Made by a program: the position numbers and the translations under genes
Shown: positions 54,265 to 63,554 of the stretch, piece after piece
Position numbering within the stretch: position 1 is the first letter of the stretch
Layout of the letters: every line of letters starts with the position of its first letter
The notes under the pieces: generated by a model
Told to the model about the DNA's origin: nothing
What the model saw: only the letters and a program-made list of their open reading frames with translations
Database searches by the model: none
Source of the DNA: Stenotrophomonas sp. Marseille-Q4652
GTDB lineage: Bacteria; Pseudomonadota; Gammaproteobacteria; Xanthomonadales; Xanthomonadaceae
Direction: 5' to 3'
Length of the DNA stretch: 64,000 bases
Assembly (NCBI RefSeq): GCF_916618915.1
Contig: NZ_CAKAKE010000001.1
Location: 3,021,001-3,085,000, forward strand

Positions 54265-55119
54265 TTACTTGATCGTCTTCAGGTGCTGCTCGAAGTCGAG
54301 GAAGCTCGGGCGCAGGGTGGAGGGCACGGTCTTGCGGGCGAATTCCAGCGCGATCTTCGGGTTGTAGCCACGCAGGCAGGCCAACAGGGCGGTCTTGACC
54401 GACTCGTAGATCCGCGCGTCCTGCTCGGCGCGGGCCTCGATCGCCGCGGCCAGCGGGCCGACGAAGCCATAGCCCAGCAGGATGCCGAGGAAGGTGCCGA
54501 CCAGCGCACCGGCCACGTGCGCGCCAACCTCGGCGATGTCACCGCCGATCGAGGCCATGGTGATGACGATGCCCAGCACCGCGGCGACGATGCCGAAGCC
54601 GGGCAGGCCGTCGGCGACCTTGTTCAGCACGCCGGCGGTGGCGGTGGCTTCCATGTGGTGCTTTTCCAGCTCCAGCTCGAGCAGCGGCTCGAGCTCGTGC
54701 GGCTCGATGTTGCTGCCGATCATCAGGCGCAGGCAGTCGGTGATGAAGTCGACCAGGTGGTGGTCGGCCTGGACCTTGGGATAGTTGGCGAAGATCGCGC
54801 TCTCGGCCGGGTTCTCGACGTGGTCTTCCAGCGCCATGAAGCCCTCGCGGCGGGCCTTGTTCAGCAGCTCGTAGAGCAGGCTGAGCACATCCAGGTAATC
54901 CTGCTTCTTGTAACGCGGGCCCTTGAACACACCGACGGTGTCGGCCCAGGTCTGCTTGACCAGCCGCACCGGGGTGCCGACCAGGAAGGCACCGAGGGCC
55001 GCGCCGCCGATGATCACCAGCTCATACGGCTGCCACAGTGCGGACAGCTTGCCGTGGGCGCCGACATAACCACCGAGCACGCTGAGGATGACGACTAGGA
55101 AACCAATGAAGATGAGCAT
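54265..55119 (-). CDS. motA: Flagellar motor protein MotA (stator)
   Basis: The 284-residue protein has four transmembrane helices. It shows the MotA signature: MLIFIGFLVVILSVLGGYVG at the start, the large cytoplasmic loop with LLYELLNKARREGFMALEDH, and the paired helices with VADGLPGFGIVAAVLGIVIT and GTFLGILLGYGFVGPLA. With MotB it forms the proton channel that drives flagellar rotation. A sequence resembling a sigma-28 promoter lies 28 bases upstream, consistent with late flagellar control. Confidence 0.95.
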   Translation of the reverse strand: MLIFIGFLVVILSVLGGYVGAHGKLSALWQPYELVIIGGAALGAFLVGTPVRLVKQTWADTVGVFKGPRYKKQDYLDVLSLLYELLNKARREGFMALEDHVENPAESAIFANYPKVQADHHLVDFITDCLRLMIGSNIEPHELEPLLELELEKHHMEATATAGVLNKVADGLPGFGIVAAVLGIVITMASIGGDIAEVGAHVAGALVGTFLGILLGYGFVGPLAAAIEARAEQDARIYESVKTALLACLRGYNPKIALEFARKTVPSTLRPSFLDFEQHLKTIK

Positions 55120-55147
55120 GGCGGCGACGCGGGAAGGGGTTATCCCG

Positions 55148-55174
55148 ATTTCGGCGCCGCCGGGGTTTTCTTGA
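55148..55174 (-). promoter_or_regulatory. Probable sigma-28 (FliA) promoter of motAB
   Basis: Read on the minus strand: TCAA, 15 bases, GCCGAAAT. The FliA consensus is TAAA, 15 bases, GCCGATAA, so three of four -35 bases and six of eight -10 bases match with exact spacing. The -10 element ends 28 bases before the motA start codon. Confidence 0.5.
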
Positions 55175-55206
55175 GCCGCGGGCCGCGGAGGCCCGGCGGG
55201 CTGGGT

Positions 55207-55674
55207 TCAGGTGGCAGGTTCCGCTTCGGCGCCGCCGCGCCCCAGTGGGTCGGGGAAGGTCTGGCCCAGCCCGGTGAACGACAGCGAGACCGAATTCAGG
55301 CAGTGGCGCTCGCCGGTCGGCGGCGGGCCGTCAGGGAACACGTGGCCCAGGTGGCTGCCGCAGCGGGCGCAGACCTCCTCGGTGCGGATCATGCCGTGGC
55401 TGAGGTCGCGCACGTAGCCGATGTGGTCGGGGTGGTAGGGCGCGAAGAAGCTCGGCCAGCCGGTGCCCGAGTCGAACTTGGCGCTGGAGCGGAACAGCGG
55501 CAGCCCGCACAGCCGGCAGCAGTAGACGCCGTCGCGCTTGTTGTCCAGGAACACCCCGCAGAACGGGGCCTCGGTGCCGTGCTGCAGCAGCACCCGGCGT
55601 TCATCGGCGTTGAGGCCGGCCACCAGGGCATCGCGTTGTTCGCTCGAGGGCGGGGTGAGGTCGAAGGCGGTCAT
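55207..55674 (-). CDS. msrB: Peptide methionine-(R)-S-oxide reductase MsrB
   Basis: The start [20 protein letters not shown] at 55674 gives 155 residues. Structural zinc is held by two CxxC pairs ([11 protein letters not shown] and [13 protein letters not shown]). The substrate region [10 protein letters not shown] is intact and the catalytic cysteine sits in [13 protein letters not shown]. It reduces the R-epimer of methionine sulfoxide in proteins, in the cytoplasm since no signal peptide is present. It is transcribed leftward and lies upstream of motAB on that strand, with motAB apparently using its own promoter. Confidence 0.93.
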   Translation of the reverse strand: MTAFDLTPPSSEQRDALVAGLNADERRVLLQHGTEAPFCGVFLDNKRDGVYCCRLCGLPLFRSSAKFDSGTGWPSFFAPYHPDHIGYVRDLSHGMIRTEEVCARCGSHLGHVFPDGPPPTGERHCLNSVSLSFTGLGQTFPDPLGRGGAEAEPAT

Positions 55675-55822
55675 CAGGCGTCCTGGTGGGCGCGCGGCAT
55701 GCGCGATTCCCTGCAGATGAGGGCTGGCGGCGTCCGCATCAACCCGTCTTCCGCCGGGCATTCATCGCGATGACAGTGGCCGGCGCGCAAGCTGGTGACC
55801 TGTCCGCAGTGGAGCAAACGCC

Positions 55823-56200
55823 ATGACATCGAGCTTCCGCAGGAGCATTGCCCTGGCCGGGGGCCTGCTGCTGGCCACGCCGGCGCTGGCGCAGGCCCCG
55901 TTCAAACCAGCGTCGCCGACCGCGACCCGGCCGGCTCCGGCCACGCCGGCACCGGCGACCCCGGCCAGTCCCCAGCAGCAACAGATCCGGCAGAAGCTGG
56001 CGACCCATCCGATCAAGAGCACCGGCCCTTCGCAGCCGGCCGTGCCGGAGGTGCCGAAGGCGCCGCCGCGGGTCTATGGCCGCAATGGCCAACTGCTGCA
56101 CGGGATGAAAGAGGCCGGCCCCAACCGGGTGCTGGATACGCGGACCGGCCGCTACTACGACGCGGTGCCCAGTGGCGACGGCGTGCGCATCAAGCCCTGA
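55823..56200 (+). CDS. Small proline-rich exported protein
   Basis: The 125-residue precursor has a signal peptide MTSSFRRSIALAGGLLLATP cut after ALA. A Pro/Ala/Thr-rich stretch (PASPTATRPAPATPAPATPA) follows, and the C-terminal 55 residues are more ordered (RVYGRNGQLLHGMKEAGPNR, VLDTRTGRYYDAVPSGDGV). It is likely periplasmic. I do not recognise the C-terminal domain. It converges on the lrp gene. Confidence 0.65.
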   Translation: MTSSFRRSIALAGGLLLATPALAQAPFKPASPTATRPAPATPAPATPASPQQQQIRQKLATHPIKSTGPSQPAVPEVPKAPPRVYGRNGQLLHGMKEAGPNRVLDTRTGRYYDAVPSGDGVRIKP

Positions 56201-56224
56201 CCGGAACGGCGAGCGGCGATCCGC

Positions 56225-56704
56225 TCAATCGGCGATCGGCAGGAACAGGGTCTCCTTGACCTCTTCCATGACGATGTAGCTCTTGGATTCGCGCACGTGC
56301 GGCAGAGTCAGCAGGGTGCTGCCGAGCAGCTTGCGGTAGGAGGCCATCTCGCTGATCCGCGCCTTGATCAGGTAGTCGAAGTCGCCGGACACCAGATGGC
56401 ACTCCAGCACGTTGGGCAGCTTGAGCGCGGCGCGGCGGAACTCCTCGAAGATGTCGCCGGACTTGTAGGCCAGCGAGATCTCCACGAACACCAGCAGGTT
56501 GGCCTTGAGGTGCTGCGGGTCCAGCCGTGCGTAGTAGCCGGTGATCACGCCGTCGCGCTCCAGCCGGCGCACGCGCTCGGTGCACGGGGTGGTGGACAGG
56601 CCCACGCGCTCGCCCAGTTCGGTGAAGGAAATACGCCCTTCGGACTGCAGGATGCGCAGGATCTTGCGGTCGATCTTGTCCAGGTCGCGGGGGCGGGTGC
56701 TCAT
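56225..56704 (-). CDS. Lrp/AsnC-family regulator, probably of the dad operon
   Basis: The start MSTRPRDLDKIDRKILRILQ at 56704 gives 159 residues. The helix-turn-helix is ISFTELGERVGLSTTPCTER, followed by the C-terminal RAM ligand-binding domain (FDYLIKARISEMASYRKLLG and VRESKSYIVMEEVKET). It closely resembles Lrp. It is divergent from dadA, and this arrangement is common in gammaproteobacteria, where the regulator activates dadAX in response to alanine or leucine. Whether it is the global Lrp or a local dad regulator (DadR) is not decided by the sequence. Confidence 0.9.
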   Translation of the reverse strand: MSTRPRDLDKIDRKILRILQSEGRISFTELGERVGLSTTPCTERVRRLERDGVITGYYARLDPQHLKANLLVFVEISLAYKSGDIFEEFRRAALKLPNVLECHLVSGDFDYLIKARISEMASYRKLLGSTLLTLPHVRESKSYIVMEEVKETLFLPIAD

Positions 56705-56787
56705 CGGGCTCTGTCGTCCGGGATGTTTTCGGGAAATTCTCTGGCCATCTTCCGAAAAAAGGGGGAAAACCACCAGAACAGGCTTTT

Positions 56788-56830
56788 TATACTGCGCCCT
56801 TTATTGTCCCTGCGCGCTTTCAGGCAGGGA
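56788..56830 (+). promoter_or_regulatory. dadA upstream region: -10 box and inverted repeat
   Basis: The 148 bases between lrp and dadA are unusually A+T-rich for this genome. TATACT at 56788-56793 is a good -10 box, with no clear -35 at 16-18 bases upstream, as expected for an activator-dependent promoter. Downstream, TCCCTGC (56807-56813) and GCAGGGA (56824-56830) form a perfect 7-bp inverted repeat in the leader. Lrp-like binding sites would be expected here. Confidence 0.4.
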
Positions 56831-56852
56831 ATGATCCGGTCTGGAGAAGAAG

Positions 56853-58160
56853 ATGCGAGTTCTGGTGCTTGGAGGCGGGGTCATCGGCACGACCAGTGCC
56901 TGGTACCTGCGGCAGGCGGGTTTCGAGGTGACGGTGATTGACCGCCAGCAGGCCCCGGGCCTGGAAACGAGCTATGCCAATGCGGGCCAGCTGTCGTTTG
57001 GCTACACCTCGCCGTGGGCGGCGCCCGGCGTACCGCTGAAGGCGATGAAGTGGCTGTTCGAGGAACACGCGCCGCTGGCGATCCGCCCGACCGCCGACTG
57101 GGCCCAGTACCGCTGGCTGTGGCAGATGCTGCGCAACTGCACCGCCGAGCGCTACGCGATCAACAAGGCGCGCATGGTGCGCATGTCCGACTACAGCCGT
57201 GACTGCATCAACGCGCTGCGCGCCGAGACCGGCATCGACTACGAAGGTCGCCAGCTGGGCACCACCCAGCTGTTCCGCACCCAGCAGCAGCTCGATGCCG
57301 CCGCCCAGGACATCGAGGTCCTGCGCCAGTACGGCGTGCCCTACGAGGTGCTGGACCGCGCCGGCATCATCGCCGCCGAGCCGGCGCTGGCCGGCGTGGC
57401 CGACAGGCTGGTCGGCGCGCTGCGCCTGCCCGAGGACCAGACCGGCGACTGCCAGTTGTTCACCCGCAAGCTGGCGGCACTGGCTGCCGCGGCCGGGGTG
57501 GAGTTCCGCCAGGGCCAGAACATCCAGGCCCTGCGCGGCGAGGGCGACCGCATCACCGGGGTGATGGTCAACGGCGAGCTGGAAACCGCCGACCACTACG
57601 TGGCCGCGCTCGGCAGCTATACCCCGATGCTGGTCGCGCCGCTGGGCATGCGCCTGCCGGTGTACCCGCTCAAGGGCTATTCGCTGACCCTGCCGATCAC
57701 CAACGCGGACATGGCGCCGAACTCGACCATCCTCGACGAGAGCTACAAGGTGGCGGTGACCCGCTTCGACAACCGCATCCGCGTCGGCGGCATGGCCGAG
57801 GTGGCAGGCTTCGACCTGTCGCTGTCGCCGAAACGCCGCGCCACGCTGGAGAAGGTGGTGACCGACCTGTACCCGCAGGGCGGTGACCTGTCGCGCGCCG
57901 AGTTCTGGACCGGCCTGCGCCCGGCCACCCCGGACGGCACCCCGGTGATTGGCGCCACGCCGTACCGCAACCTGTTCCTCAACACCGGCCACGGCACCCT
58001 GGGCTGGACCATGGCCTGCGGCTCGGGCCGTTACCTGGCCGACCTGATGAGCGCCCGCCGCCCGCAGATCAGCACCGAGGGCCTGGACATCTTCCGTTAT
58101 TCGCGTGGCGTGGCCGCGGCAAGCCAGGAGCAGCAGGCGTGCGCCCAGCCCGTGCATTGA
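56853..58160 (+). CDS. dadA: D-amino acid dehydrogenase, small subunit (DadA)
   Basis: The 435-residue flavoenzyme has GGAG upstream. The FAD-binding Rossmann motif is [20 protein letters not shown], followed by [20 protein letters not shown]. The family markers [20 protein letters not shown] and [20 protein letters not shown] near the end are intact. It oxidises D-alanine and other D-amino acids to keto acids and ammonia at the membrane. The racemase gene begins inside its 3' end (22-base overlap), so the two are translated together. Confidence 0.95.
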   Translation: MRVLVLGGGVIGTTSAWYLRQAGFEVTVIDRQQAPGLETSYANAGQLSFGYTSPWAAPGVPLKAMKWLFEEHAPLAIRPTADWAQYRWLWQMLRNCTAERYAINKARMVRMSDYSRDCINALRAETGIDYEGRQLGTTQLFRTQQQLDAAAQDIEVLRQYGVPYEVLDRAGIIAAEPALAGVADRLVGALRLPEDQTGDCQLFTRKLAALAAAAGVEFRQGQNIQALRGEGDRITGVMVNGELETADHYVAALGSYTPMLVAPLGMRLPVYPLKGYSLTLPITNADMAPNSTILDESYKVAVTRFDNRIRVGGMAEVAGFDLSLSPKRRATLEKVVTDLYPQGGDLSRAEFWTGLRPATPDGTPVIGATPYRNLFLNTGHGTLGWTMACGSGRYLADLMSARRPQISTEGLDIFRYSRGVAAASQEQQACAQPVH

Positions 58161-59212
58161 TCGACCTGGACGCGCTGCGCCACAACTACCGACTGGCCCG
58201 TGAGCTGGGCGGCGGCAAGGCGCTGGCCGTGGTCAAGGCCGACGCCTATGGCCACGGCGCGGTGGCCTGCGCGCGCGCGCTGGAGCCCGAGGCCGACGGC
58301 TTTGCCGTGGCCTGCATCGAGGAGGCGCTGGAACTGCGCCAGGCCGGCATCCAGGCACCGATCCTGCTGCTGGAAGGCTTCTTCGACGCGGCCGAGCTGC
58401 CGCTGATCGTCGAGCACCGGCTGTGGTGCGCGATCGCCTCGCCATGGCAGGTCGAGGCGGTGGCGGATTTGGCCACCGACGCGGTGCTGCAGCTGTGGCT
58501 GAAGCTGGACAGCGGCATGCACCGACTGGGCCTGTCGCCGGAGGATTTCCGCGCCGCCCATGCGCGCCTGTCGGCGCTCCCGCACGTCGGCCCGCTGGTG
58601 ATGATGAGCCATCTGGCCCGGGCCGATGAGCTGGAACATCCGCGCACCAACGAACAGGCGGCGCTGTTCGCCCGCACTGTCGAGGGGTTGGCCGGCGAGA
58701 CCAGCCTGTGCAACTCGCCGGCGCTGCTGGGCTGGCCGCAGGTGCGCAGCGACTGGGTGCGCCCGGGCCTGATGCTGTATGGCGCCAACCCGTTCCCCGA
58801 CCACCACGAGCTGGCCCAGCGCCTGCGCCCGGTGATGACATTGGAATCGAAGGTGATCGCGGTGCGCGAGATCGAGCCCGGCGAACCGCTGGGCTATGGC
58901 GCGCGTTTCGTCGCCCAGCGCCGCACCCGCGTGGGCGTGGTGGCGATGGGCTATGCCGACGGCTATCCGCAGTTCGCGCCCAATGGCACCCCGGTGATGA
59001 TCGACGGCGTGCGCGGCAGCCTGATCGGCCGCGTGTCGATGGACATGCTCACCGTGGACCTGACCGACCACCCGCAGGCCGGTCTCGGCAGCGTGGTGCA
59101 GCTGTGGGGCAACGAGCCAACCATCGCCGAGCTGGCTCCGCGCTGCGGCACCAGCGCCTACCGCCTGCCCTGCGGGCTCAAGCGTGTGCCGCGCAGCTAC
59201 CTCAACCCCTGA
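58139..59212 (+). CDS. dadX: Alanine racemase, catabolic (DadX)
   Basis: The GTG start at 58139 lies within dadA. The 357-residue enzyme has the PLP lysine K33 in [20 protein letters not shown] and the second catalytic region in [20 protein letters not shown] with YADGYPQF. It interconverts L- and D-alanine and so feeds DadA. In many relatives this is the dad-operon racemase, while a separate alr serves wall synthesis. If the genome has only one racemase gene, it would do both jobs. A strong terminator closes the operon. Confidence 0.92.
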   Translation: MRPARALIDLDALRHNYRLARELGGGKALAVVKADAYGHGAVACARALEPEADGFAVACIEEALELRQAGIQAPILLLEGFFDAAELPLIVEHRLWCAIASPWQVEAVADLATDAVLQLWLKLDSGMHRLGLSPEDFRAAHARLSALPHVGPLVMMSHLARADELEHPRTNEQAALFARTVEGLAGETSLCNSPALLGWPQVRSDWVRPGLMLYGANPFPDHHELAQRLRPVMTLESKVIAVREIEPGEPLGYGARFVAQRRTRVGVVAMGYADGYPQFAPNGTPVMIDGVRGSLIGRVSMDMLTVDLTDHPQAGLGSVVQLWGNEPTIAELAPRCGTSAYRLPCGLKRVPRSYLNP

Positions 59213-59218
59213 AACGAC

Positions 59219-59242
59219 ACGGGGACCGCTGGCGGTCCCCGT
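59219..59242. terminator. Terminator between dadX and the convergent DUF3016 gene
   Basis: ACGGGGACCGC pairs with GCGGTCCCCGT around a 2-base loop, 7 bases after the dadX stop, followed by TTCCG. It can act in both directions. Confidence 0.8.
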
Positions 59243-59263
59243 TTCCGTTGGAGCTGCCGCGGC

Positions 59264-59839
59264 TCAGAGCCCGGCGGTCGCGCGCTCGGCGCGCAGTTCG
59301 CGCCGCAGCCACTCATCGATCAGGCGCTTTTCGTAACGCAGCGGATCCTGGTCGGTATACAGGCCCCGGCCGTGCAGGTAGGCGCTGTCCACCAGCTTGC
59401 GCTCGCCCTGTTCGAGCACCTGACCCTGCGCATCGGTCAGGGTGAACTGCAGGGAGATGCGCGGCGGGTACAGGTCGCGCATGAAACGCACGTCGCGGAA
59501 CTGTGGACTCTGCCAGGGCTCGAAATCACCGGCGCGCTTGATGTCGGTGATGGTGACGTCCAGCCGCTGGCCCCGGGCCAGCTCACGGTCGGCGCGCTCG
59601 CGCAGGTGGGTGGCCAGCTGCTCGACCCAGTTGCCGCGGCGGGCCTCCCAGCGGTTGTTGCTGTGGCGCAGCTCGGTGAACTGCGCCGGGTCGGTCCACT
59701 GCACCTGCACCGCGCCCTCGGCCGGCAGCGCACGCGGCGCATCCGGGTCGGTCACGTTGCGGGGTTTGGCGGTGACGGCGCCGCTGGCCAGCAGGCCAGC
59801 CAGCGCGATTGCGATCGTGGTGCGGGTCCAGGTCTTCAT
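59264..59839 (-). CDS. DUF3016 exported protein
   Basis: The start at 59839 has GGAGG upstream and gives 191 residues with a signal peptide ending AVTA. The DUF3016 pattern is visible: VQVQWTDPAQFTELRHSNNR, WVEQLATHLRERADRELARG, LDVTITDIKRAGDFEPW and YPPRISLQFTLTDAQGQVLE. It is periplasmic or surface-attached. The function is unknown. Confidence 0.85.
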   Translation of the reverse strand: MKTWTRTTIAIALAGLLASGAVTAKPRNVTDPDAPRALPAEGAVQVQWTDPAQFTELRHSNNRWEARRGNWVEQLATHLRERADRELARGQRLDVTITDIKRAGDFEPWQSPQFRDVRFMRDLYPPRISLQFTLTDAQGQVLEQGERKLVDSAYLHGRGLYTDQDPLRYEKRLIDEWLRRELRAERATAGL

Positions 59840-60031
59840 CTCTGCCTCCGGCTGCCGGGTGACCCCTGCAGTGTGGTCCTGCCGCCGTTCCGGCTCAACC
59901 TCCCGGGCGCCCTGTCCACCGCCGGTTCGGGCAGTGTTCACGGCCGATGTGAAGAAAAATGCGCTTGACGTGGCCTCGCTGGCGTTTTCAAGATGTTGGA
60001 GGCCGTTCAGGCCTGACGTCTGGTTTCCATC

Positions 60032-62050
60032 ATGTCCAATGCCGCACTCGACGCCGGCCCCGCGCAGCCGTTCCCCCTGTTCGGGCCGTCGGTCGACTTG
60101 CTGCGTTACCGCGAGGTGTTCGAGCGCCTGGGCACCGGCTTCTGCGTAATCCAGATGATGTTCGAGGGGGATCAGGCGGTGGACTACCGTTTCATCGAGG
60201 TCAATGACGCCTTCGAACACGCCACCGGCCTGCAGGATGTCTGCGGCCACACCATCCGCTCGCTCGGCGTCGAGCTGGAGCAGGAATGGCTGGTCAACTA
60301 CGGCAAGGTGGCGCGCGACGGCACCACGATGCGCTTCGAACGCGAGGCGCGCGGCGTTGGTCGCTGGTATTCGGTGGAGGCCGTGCGTATCGGCGACCCG
60401 GCGCAACACCTGGTTGGCGTGCTGTTCTTCGACATCACCGGCCGCAAGCAGATGGAGCTGCAGCTGGCCGAAAGCGAAATGCGCTTCAGCGCGCTGGCCG
60501 ATGGCCTGCCGATGCCGGTCTGGGTGCTGGATCCGACCGGCCACGTCCGCTTCGTCAACAGTGCCTTCAGCGATTTCTTCGGGATCGACGAGAAGGTCAG
60601 CGGCGACCAGTGGTGGGAAGGCCTGCTGCATCCGGAAGACCTGTCGGCCTTCGTCTTCGAGCTGGAGACCGCACTGCAGGAAGAGCGCAACCTGCACGTG
60701 CTGGTGCGCGCGCGCCGCCATGACGGGCAGTGGCGCTGGCTGGAGATGAACGCGGTGCCGCGGCATGGCGCCGATGGCCATTTCATCGGCCTGGCCGGCA
60801 ACAGCCCGGACGTGACCGAGCGCCGCGAGATCGAGCTGGCCCGCGAGGAACTGCTGCAGTCAGAGCGCGTGGCCCGCAACGTGGCCGAGAGCACCGCGCG
60901 CTTGAAGGACGAGTTCCTGGCCACGCTGTCGCACGAGTTGCGCACGCCGCTGACCACCATCCTCGGCTGGGCCGAGCTGCTGATGCAGCGCGTGGAGCCT
61001 GGCAATCCGCTGCGCAAGGGCCTGGAGGTCATTGCCAGCAGCGCCATGGCGCAGAAGCGCCTGATCTCGGACATGCTCGACCTGAGCAGCATGCTGCTGG
61101 GCAAGGTGCAGCTGGAGGTCGAGGCGCTGGACCTGCGCGACCTGGTTGCCGAAGCCGTACGTGCGCAGGAGCCAAGCGCCGGCGAGAAGCAGCAGGTCAT
61201 GGCCCTGCAATGCCCCGGCACGCCGTGCCTGGTGCTGGGTGATTTCACCCGCCTGCAACAAGTGTTCTGGAACCTGCTGTCCAACGCGGTGAAATTCACT
61301 CCGGAACAGGGCCGGATCGAGGTCGAGCTGGTGCAGGAGCGCGACCATTACGTGGTCTACATCCGCGATACCGGCGATGGCATCCCGCAGGATTTCCTCG
61401 AACACCTTTTCACCCGCTTCCGTCAGGCCGATGGCACCACCACCCGCCGCCACGGCGGCTTGGGCCTGGGCCTGGCGATCGTGCGCCAGCTGGTCGAACT
61501 GCACGGCGGTGTGGTCAGTGCCCGGAGCAAGGGCAGGGGCCAGGGCTCCACGTTCACCGTGTACCTGCCGGTACACCAGCCGACGACGACCGGGGGGCGC
61601 CCGCGCCGCCAGGTGATTCGCGGGCCGATCGTGCTCGAGCAGGTAGTGGCGCCCGACGCGCTGCAGGGCGTGCGCGTGCTGGCGGTCGAGGACCAGCCAG
61701 ACGTGCTCGAGTACCTGTGCCGGATCCTGGAGCAGCAGGGAGCCGAGGTGACCGGCGTGAGCTCGGCCGGCGAGGCGCTGGAGCTGCTGGACGACGAGGG
61801 GCGGCTGCGCTTCGACGTGCTGCTGACCGACATCGGCATGCCAGGCATGGATGGTTACGGCCTGGTGCGCACGCTGCGCGAGAACCTGGGCGTGGACGCG
61901 GCGGTGTTGCCCGCGGTTGCGGTCACCGCGCTCGCCCGCTCGGACGACCGGCGCATGGCTTTGAGCGTCGGCTTCCAGGAACACGTGCCCAAGCCCTACA
62001 GCGTGGCGCAGCTGGTCTCCGCCATCCGTGGCGTGACTCCGGCCCGCTGA
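60032..62050 (+). CDS. Hybrid sensor histidine kinase (PAS-PAS-HisKA-HATPase-REC), soluble
   Basis: The 672-residue protein has no membrane segment. Two PAS domains (about 25-135 and 145-265) precede the HisKA domain with His301 in LATLSHELRTPLTTILGWAE. The HATPase domain follows (NLLSNAVKFTPEQG, DTGDGIPQDF, GGLGLGLAI). The C-terminal receiver (about 545-665) has the phospho-acceptor Asp600 in LLTDIGMPGMDGY and a conserved lysine in HVPKPYS. Phosphate would pass to a separate phosphotransferase or the receiver may tune the kinase. TTGACG at 59965-59970 could be the -35 box. The signal is unknown. Confidence 0.92.
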   Translation: MSNAALDAGPAQPFPLFGPSVDLLRYREVFERLGTGFCVIQMMFEGDQAVDYRFIEVNDAFEHATGLQDVCGHTIRSLGVELEQEWLVNYGKVARDGTTMRFEREARGVGRWYSVEAVRIGDPAQHLVGVLFFDITGRKQMELQLAESEMRFSALADGLPMPVWVLDPTGHVRFVNSAFSDFFGIDEKVSGDQWWEGLLHPEDLSAFVFELETALQEERNLHVLVRARRHDGQWRWLEMNAVPRHGADGHFIGLAGNSPDVTERREIELAREELLQSERVARNVAESTARLKDEFLATLSHELRTPLTTILGWAELLMQRVEPGNPLRKGLEVIASSAMAQKRLISDMLDLSSMLLGKVQLEVEALDLRDLVAEAVRAQEPSAGEKQQVMALQCPGTPCLVLGDFTRLQQVFWNLLSNAVKFTPEQGRIEVELVQERDHYVVYIRDTGDGIPQDFLEHLFTRFRQADGTTTRRHGGLGLGLAIVRQLVELHGGVVSARSKGRGQGSTFTVYLPVHQPTTTGGRPRRQVIRGPIVLEQVVAPDALQGVRVLAVEDQPDVLEYLCRILEQQGAEVTGVSSAGEALELLDDEGRLRFDVLLTDIGMPGMDGYGLVRTLRENLGVDAAVLPAVAVTALARSDDRRMALSVGFQEHVPKPYSVAQLVSAIRGVTPAR

Positions 62051-62073
62051 GCCGGCTGGGCGTCACCCGGCGG

Positions 62074-62337
62074 TCATTCGTCCACCGTCACCGGGCGCGC
62101 GTCGAAGCGACGTGCGTAGTCGCGTTCGGCGGCAATCCGCTCGATCTCGGCGCTGTCCATGTCCGGAGCCGCATAGACCGCATAGACCACGCTGCCATCC
62201 TCGCGCTCGCCGCGCTGGTGCAGGCGGTAGCGCGATTGCCCGCCGCCGGTGTCCTCGGGGTAGTGCGCCGGCGGGCGCGGGTTTTCCAGGTCCAGCTCGC
62301 TGTTGTCGACGACGCCGCCAATGAACAGTGCTCGCAT
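62074..62337 (-). CDS. Small conserved hypothetical protein
   Basis: The 87-residue soluble protein starts MRALFIGGVVDNSELDLENP and contains QSRYRLHQRGEREDGSVVYA and DSAEIERIAAERDYARRFDA. The opening IGGVVDNSELDL and the later Y-rich part are seen in short proteins of unknown role in related bacteria. GGAG-like AGGAGAAGG stands upstream of the ATG. It converges on the kinase gene and is divergent from rsmC. Confidence 0.7.
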   Translation of the reverse strand: MRALFIGGVVDNSELDLENPRPPAHYPEDTGGGQSRYRLHQRGEREDGSVVYAVYAAPDMDSAEIERIAAERDYARRFDARPVTVDE

Positions 62338-62483
62338 CAGCCTTCTCCTGCACGGTGGAGCCCCGAGGGTGGCCCCGTGGGTGTTGCCGATGGATCAAGG
62401 CGGCGTTGCCGCGGCGGCAAATCCGCTGGGTGCGCGCAGCGCGGCAGCTAGAATGTGCGCCCTGTCCTGAAAGCGAACCGGCG

Positions 62484-63554
62484 ATGGCTGCCCTGCACGA
62501 TGCTCCCCTGGAAACCCTGTTCCTGCCGCTGGCCGGCGGGAAGCTGCGCTGGCCCGACGGCCCGGTGCTGTTCCTGAGGGCGCGTGACGGCTGGCCGCTG
62601 CGCGAGACCGCCGGCGGCCGCGCCCTGGTCTGTGAACAGAGTTTCCGCCCGTTCGCCGAGGCGCTGCAGCGCAGTGGCTGGACCGTGCGCAGCGAGGAGG
62701 AGGTCGGGAACGACGCGACCCGCTATGCCCTGGTGCTGGTGCTGCCGCCGCGCCAGCGCGAGGAGGCGCGCGCGCTGTTTGCCCGTGCCGTGGCGCTGGC
62801 CGCGCCCGGTGGCGTGGTGCTGGCCTGCCAGTCCAACAACGAGGGCGCCCGCTCCGGCGAGAGCGACCTGCAGCAGCTGGCCGGGCTCGGCGGCAAGATG
62901 ACCAAGAACCACTGCCGCGCCTACTGGACCGCGCCGCTGGACGGCGGCCACGACGAAGGGCTGAGCAAGCGCTGGGCCGCGCTCGATGCGCCGCGCCCGA
63001 TCCTGGACGGCCGCTTCCACAGTCGCCCAGGCGTGTTCGCCTGGGACCGCATCGACCCGGCCTCCGCGCTGCTGGTCGAGCAGCTGCCGGCCGACCTGGC
63101 CGGACACGGTGCCGACCTGGGTGCCGGCTACGGCTACCTGTCGGCCGAGGTGCTGGCGCGTTGCCCGAAGGTGACCGCGCTGGACCTGTACGAGGCCGAG
63201 GACCGCGCGCTGGCGCTGGCCCGGCGCAACCTGCAGGCCACCGGCAGCGCCGCCACGCTGCGTTACCACTGGCATGACGTCACTGCCGGCATCGAGGGCC
63301 GTTACGACTTCGTGGTCAGCAACCCGCCGTTCCACACGCCCTCGCGCGCCGACCGCCCGGACATCGGCCAGCGCTTCATCGCCGTGGCCGCGCAGGCGCT
63401 GCGCCCGGGCGGCCGCCTGTTCATGGTCGCCAACCGCCACCTGCCGTACGAGCAGATCCTCAACGACAGTTTCGGCGAGGTGCGCGTGGCCGCCGAGCGG
63501 GATGGCTTCAAGGTCATCGTCGGCACCCGTGGCCGTGGCGGAGTGCGCGCATGA
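62484..63554 (+). CDS. rsmC: 16S rRNA m2G1207 methyltransferase RsmC
   Basis: The start MAALHDAPLETLFLPLAGGK at 62484 gives 356 residues. It has the RsmC two-domain plan: a degenerate N-terminal methyltransferase-like domain (ALVLVLPPRQREEARALFAR) and a catalytic C-terminal domain. The latter has DLGAGYGYLSAEVLARCPKV for SAM, then LDLYEAEDRALALARRNL and the base-binding NPPFH. It methylates G1207 of 16S rRNA in the small subunit. The following pseudouridine synthase gene overlaps its stop by 4 bases (ATGA), so two rRNA-modifying enzymes are co-expressed. Confidence 0.9.
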   Translation: MAALHDAPLETLFLPLAGGKLRWPDGPVLFLRARDGWPLRETAGGRALVCEQSFRPFAEALQRSGWTVRSEEEVGNDATRYALVLVLPPRQREEARALFARAVALAAPGGVVLACQSNNEGARSGESDLQQLAGLGGKMTKNHCRAYWTAPLDGGHDEGLSKRWAALDAPRPILDGRFHSRPGVFAWDRIDPASALLVEQLPADLAGHGADLGAGYGYLSAEVLARCPKVTALDLYEAEDRALALARRNLQATGSAATLRYHWHDVTAGIEGRYDFVVSNPPFHTPSRADRPDIGQRFIAVAAQALRPGGRLFMVANRHLPYEQILNDSFGEVRVAAERDGFKVIVGTRGRGGVRA

